Source of the DNA: Tamarix chinensis
Lineage: Eukaryota; Streptophyta; Magnoliopsida; Caryophyllales; Tamaricaceae
Direction of reading: 5' to 3'
Assembly (NCBI GenBank): GCA_030549775.1
Contig: CM060177.1
Coordinates: forward strand, 67,509,638 to 67,573,637
DNA length: 64,000 bases
Position numbers and translations under genes: made by a program. The notes under the pieces were generated by a model that was given only the letters and a program-made list of their open reading frames with translations, was not told the origin of the DNA and did no database searches. Numbering within the stretch: the stretch's first letter is position 1; each line of letters begins with the position of its first letter. This document shows positions 61,615 through 64,000 of the stretch, piece after piece.

Positions 61615-61680
61615 TTAGTACCGGACCCGTACTAATGCTACCTTGGTTGAATGGGTCCTGTGATGATCCACTGATGGTGG
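61615..61680 (+). other. Hairpin pair
   Basis: TTAGTAC/GTACTAA (61615-61635) and CCAC/GTGG (61668-61680). It is the counterpart of 48982-49046 on the opposite strand. Confidence 0.65.
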
Positions 61681-62042
61681 GGAGCATACCTCTTGTGCAA
61701 GTTTAAGTTCAGATATTGTATTTTGGTGGAAGACTTGGCTTGAGAGAGTAGGCAATCCGGAATTTGATCTATCAGAATTTGTCTTGTTTAACTGTATTTG
61801 TTTTTGGAAGTTTCAAGTGTTGTATTTAAAATTTCAAGGTATTGTAATTAAATTTCAATTTCTCGTACTCTGATAAGCTTTCAAAATTTGGATTTATTTC
61901 ACAGGTTCCGCTGATTAATTCAGCGATGATTTTATTTAGTGAATTTTATCACTTGTCATCTGCCTGTAGATATTTCCTTGTGGGAGTTTATCCTCATGGC
62001 ATAGACGTTGTTTGGAATTTTATTCGACAGGTTTTAGCCTTG

Positions 62043-62087
62043 CATCTAGCATGAGATAGATGGTGGGCATTTATCTTGTGATAGATG
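62043..62087 (+). other. Conserved terminal hairpin, sequence-diverged
   Basis: CATCTAGCATGAGATAGAT (62043-62061) pairs with ATTTATCTTGTGATAGATG (62069-62087) at 15 of 19 positions, just before GTGGCAGTAAC. It has the same place as 48695-48740 but almost unrelated arm sequence. Confidence 0.65.
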
Positions 62088-62158
62088 TGGCAGTAACATT
62101 CCCCAAATTCTCTTCTAGCTTCCACTTTATTCTTTTAAAAAAAATTTCAGGAGTGGAT

Positions 62159-64000
62159 TGTAATCCCCCGAATTTTTTTTAAAACCTATATTTTAATAAA
62201 TAAATTTTATTTTGGATAAATTAGCTTTTAAATATATTTAATTTAATTATTTTATGGATCTTTGAGTATATAGATTTGGACGGGAATATTTAGTAAATTA
62301 AAATAGATATTTTTTTATTTTATCATGCTATTTTTATAATTTTCCAAACTAATATTTTACTAACTTTATCCTTTTTAAACTAATATATTAGATTATAATG
62401 AATTAAATTATTAAATTAAATAATTATCAAGAATATTAAATTTTATGATTTTATAAATTAATTTATTTTATTTCCCCTATGTTCTCATTTTCCATTTTCT
62501 TTTCCTTCTCCTTTTTCTCCTTTTTTCTTCTTTCTTCTCTTTTCTTTTTCTCCTTCTTGGGCCATCCGCACCGGCCTGCTTTCTCCCCCTCCTTGCGTGC
62601 TGGGCCACATGCCCGATTCTTCTCCCCTTCTCCCCTTCTCCTCCTCGCCCGCCATCCAGCACAGCCCAAACGCCTCTTTATTTTTTTCCAGACTGGACCG
62701 GCCGACTCCCCTTCTTTCCTGCGCCGGTCCAGTCTCTCGCCCAGCCCCTTCTTCTTCCTTCTTCTTCTACTGCCCCGATCTGCTCCCGTCGTCCATGCAC
62801 CCCTGCCATCCTACGCACGCCCGACCATCGCCTGCAACTGCCATCCTAACCACCCCTGCCTCTCTCCCTCTCTCTCTCCCCCGTCATTTTCTTTCGTAAT
62901 TCGAACCAAACAGTCCCTGTACCACAGCCCGCGTACCCCTCTTCCTTTCCCTCTTCTCCCCTTCCCTCTCCCTGCCACCCGACTGCCATTGCCACCCTAC
63001 TGTAGCCCAACTGGCCACCTACTCCCCCTCTCTTCTCCCTCTCCTTTTTCTTTATCTCTCCAGCATCCTTCTGCCCCATTTTCGAGCCCTCTTGTCCTTC
63101 CCCGAGCTCCCTCTTCTCTCCTTCCTTCTCCCCCCATTTTTCCCCCGGTTTTGCTCGCCGCCGCTCCAAATGCCACACCGACCCCATGCGCCGCCTTCTT
63201 GCACCACCTTCTACTGCCCTGCACCACCACGCCACCCCTCAAGCCCTGCACTTCCTCCCTTCCCCACCCCTTCCTTTTTCCCCCCATTTTTCCCCCTTAT
63301 CGCCAAGCCACCTGCAACCGCCCCGTTCGCCGCCGTCCGCCCACCTCTGCCACCACCCAACTGACCGTTTGACACCCTGCAACCCCCTACCACCACCATG
63401 CATTAGTTGGTCGAAAACAGCCCTTGCACCCCTCCATTTTCCCCCCCTCGTTTCCTTCCTTCTTAGCCTCTCCACCTCGACCCACATCGACAATCATCTT
63501 CGCCGCCTTGCTGTCGTCGCCTCCGCCACCCTCTGCCATCGTGAAACCAACCCCCGCCACCACCTACACCCCCTCTTCACTCTTGCACCATTCCCTTGCC
63601 TTGAAACCTCCCCCATCTACCTTCTTTTCTAGCCTAAAGTCCCTAAACCGAGCCATCTCTCCTCCCTTCTATCTCACCCATTTTGAACCATTTCTCCCCC
63701 TTAATCTACATGAGACTCATGTTGTTCATGCAGCGTGAGCTCCTACTTGATTTGGAATTTATTTTCTAAATTTTGAGGAATATTAATAACTAATTAAGGT
63801 GTATTATTATTAAATAAATTTGTTTTTATAAAGTTTTATCCTTTTAATTTCTTACTTCTAACATAATAATTATTGATATTATTTTCAGGTGTTGAGTTTC
63901 TAATTAAGCATTGAATCCTCAACCGGAATACCGGTAAGGTTTGATTTTGTGGGATTAAGGTAATCGTTAAACCTCCCTAAAACACATGGAAAAATGTATG
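62159..64000 (+). mobile_element. Giant-LTR copy in plus sense, right part outside window
   Basis: Starts TGTAATCCCCCGAATTTT, the sense-strand terminus. An AT-rich zone follows, then a C/T-rich tract (62490-62560), GGGCCATCCGCACCGG and a long C-rich block (62560-63730). A splice-donor-like CCGGTAAGGTTTG lies at about 63934. The 297-codon Pro/Ser-rich frame at 62479-63372 and its neighbours lie in this low-complexity C-rich DNA and are not credible genes. It directly abuts the preceding copy. Confidence 0.75.

Larger units (their letters stand above)
57700..62158 (+). mobile_element. Giant-LTR copy in plus sense
   Basis: Inverted relative to 48596-53150. Landmarks in reverse order: AT-rich start, C-rich block with GCCCAGCCC (58450-58860), TATAAATT candidate (58877), tandem array of about 150-bp units (59092-60000), hairpin array (60830-61345), hairpin pair (61615-61680) and terminal hairpin (62043-62087). 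GGAGTGGAT-type DNA then runs into the next copy. The stretch 61600-61790 is closely similar to the complement of 48850-49050. The left end is not resolved. The right terminus is damaged where it abuts the next copy. Confidence 0.75.

Noticed and set aside
62479..63372. A 297-codon Pro/Ser-rich open frame, the longest in the window
   Set aside because: C/T-rich low-complexity DNA inside a giant LTR, with competing frames on both strands and no domain. The N-terminal hydrophobic Phe/Ser run comes from a TTC/TCT tract and is not a signal peptide.

Overview
This window is plant nuclear DNA, AT-rich and without a convincing host gene. I identify it as a plant from its retroelement lineages: SIRE-type Ty1/copia, Reina/CRM-type and Del/Tekay-type chromoviruses, Athila/Tat-type gypsy, an L1-type LINE with a zf-RVT domain, a CACTA transposon and a TRIM. 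They match the repeat-rich fraction of a seed plant, probably an angiosperm. Species cannot be told. All coding signals are decayed transposon proteins. The many proline-, serine- or arginine-rich open frames come from purine/pyrimidine-rich repeat DNA and are not genes.

Layout. 1-3073: cut-off copy of a very long LTR-like repeat ('giant LTR' below). 3.48-6.0 kb: 5'-truncated LINE. 6.0-9.3 kb: decayed copia. 9.3-11.87 kb: Athila/Tat-type debris with a small giant-LTR fragment. 11.87-30.40 kb: a three-level nest. An old inverted giant LTR (11871-13020 plus 28495-30402) is split by an antisense Reina/CRM-type gypsy element (13021-28494, both LTRs 976 bp). That element holds two younger giant LTRs, at 16944-21632 (TSD GGTAT) and 23698-28149 (TSD CTTAT). 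30.4-32.4 kb: mostly unassigned, with one LTR-like promoter. 32.4-53.9 kb: antisense SIRE-type copia. A non-autonomous CACTA (35528-37587) sits in its env-like zone, and its right LTR is split by a non-autonomous LTR element (44188-53453), whose own 3' LTR holds a third giant LTR (48596-53150, TSD ACAGG). 54.1-57.0 kb: Del/Tekay-type gypsy whose integrase is split by a 763-bp TRIM. 57.7-64.0 kb: two giant-LTR copies abutting head to tail, the second cut by the window end.

Main novelty. The giant-LTR family has 4.45-4.69 kb units, TG...CA ends and perfect 5-bp target duplications, but no coding capacity and no adjacent internal domain. Its primary sequence diverges fast while hairpins at fixed positions persist with compensatory changes. 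It also carries arrays of CCAC...GTGG hairpins, a TATA box and splice-donor-like motifs on one strand, and satellite-like tandem repeats. It shares both termini with the TRIM. It looks like a solo-LTR population of a long-LTR retroelement, or a structured non-coding retroelement family in its own right.
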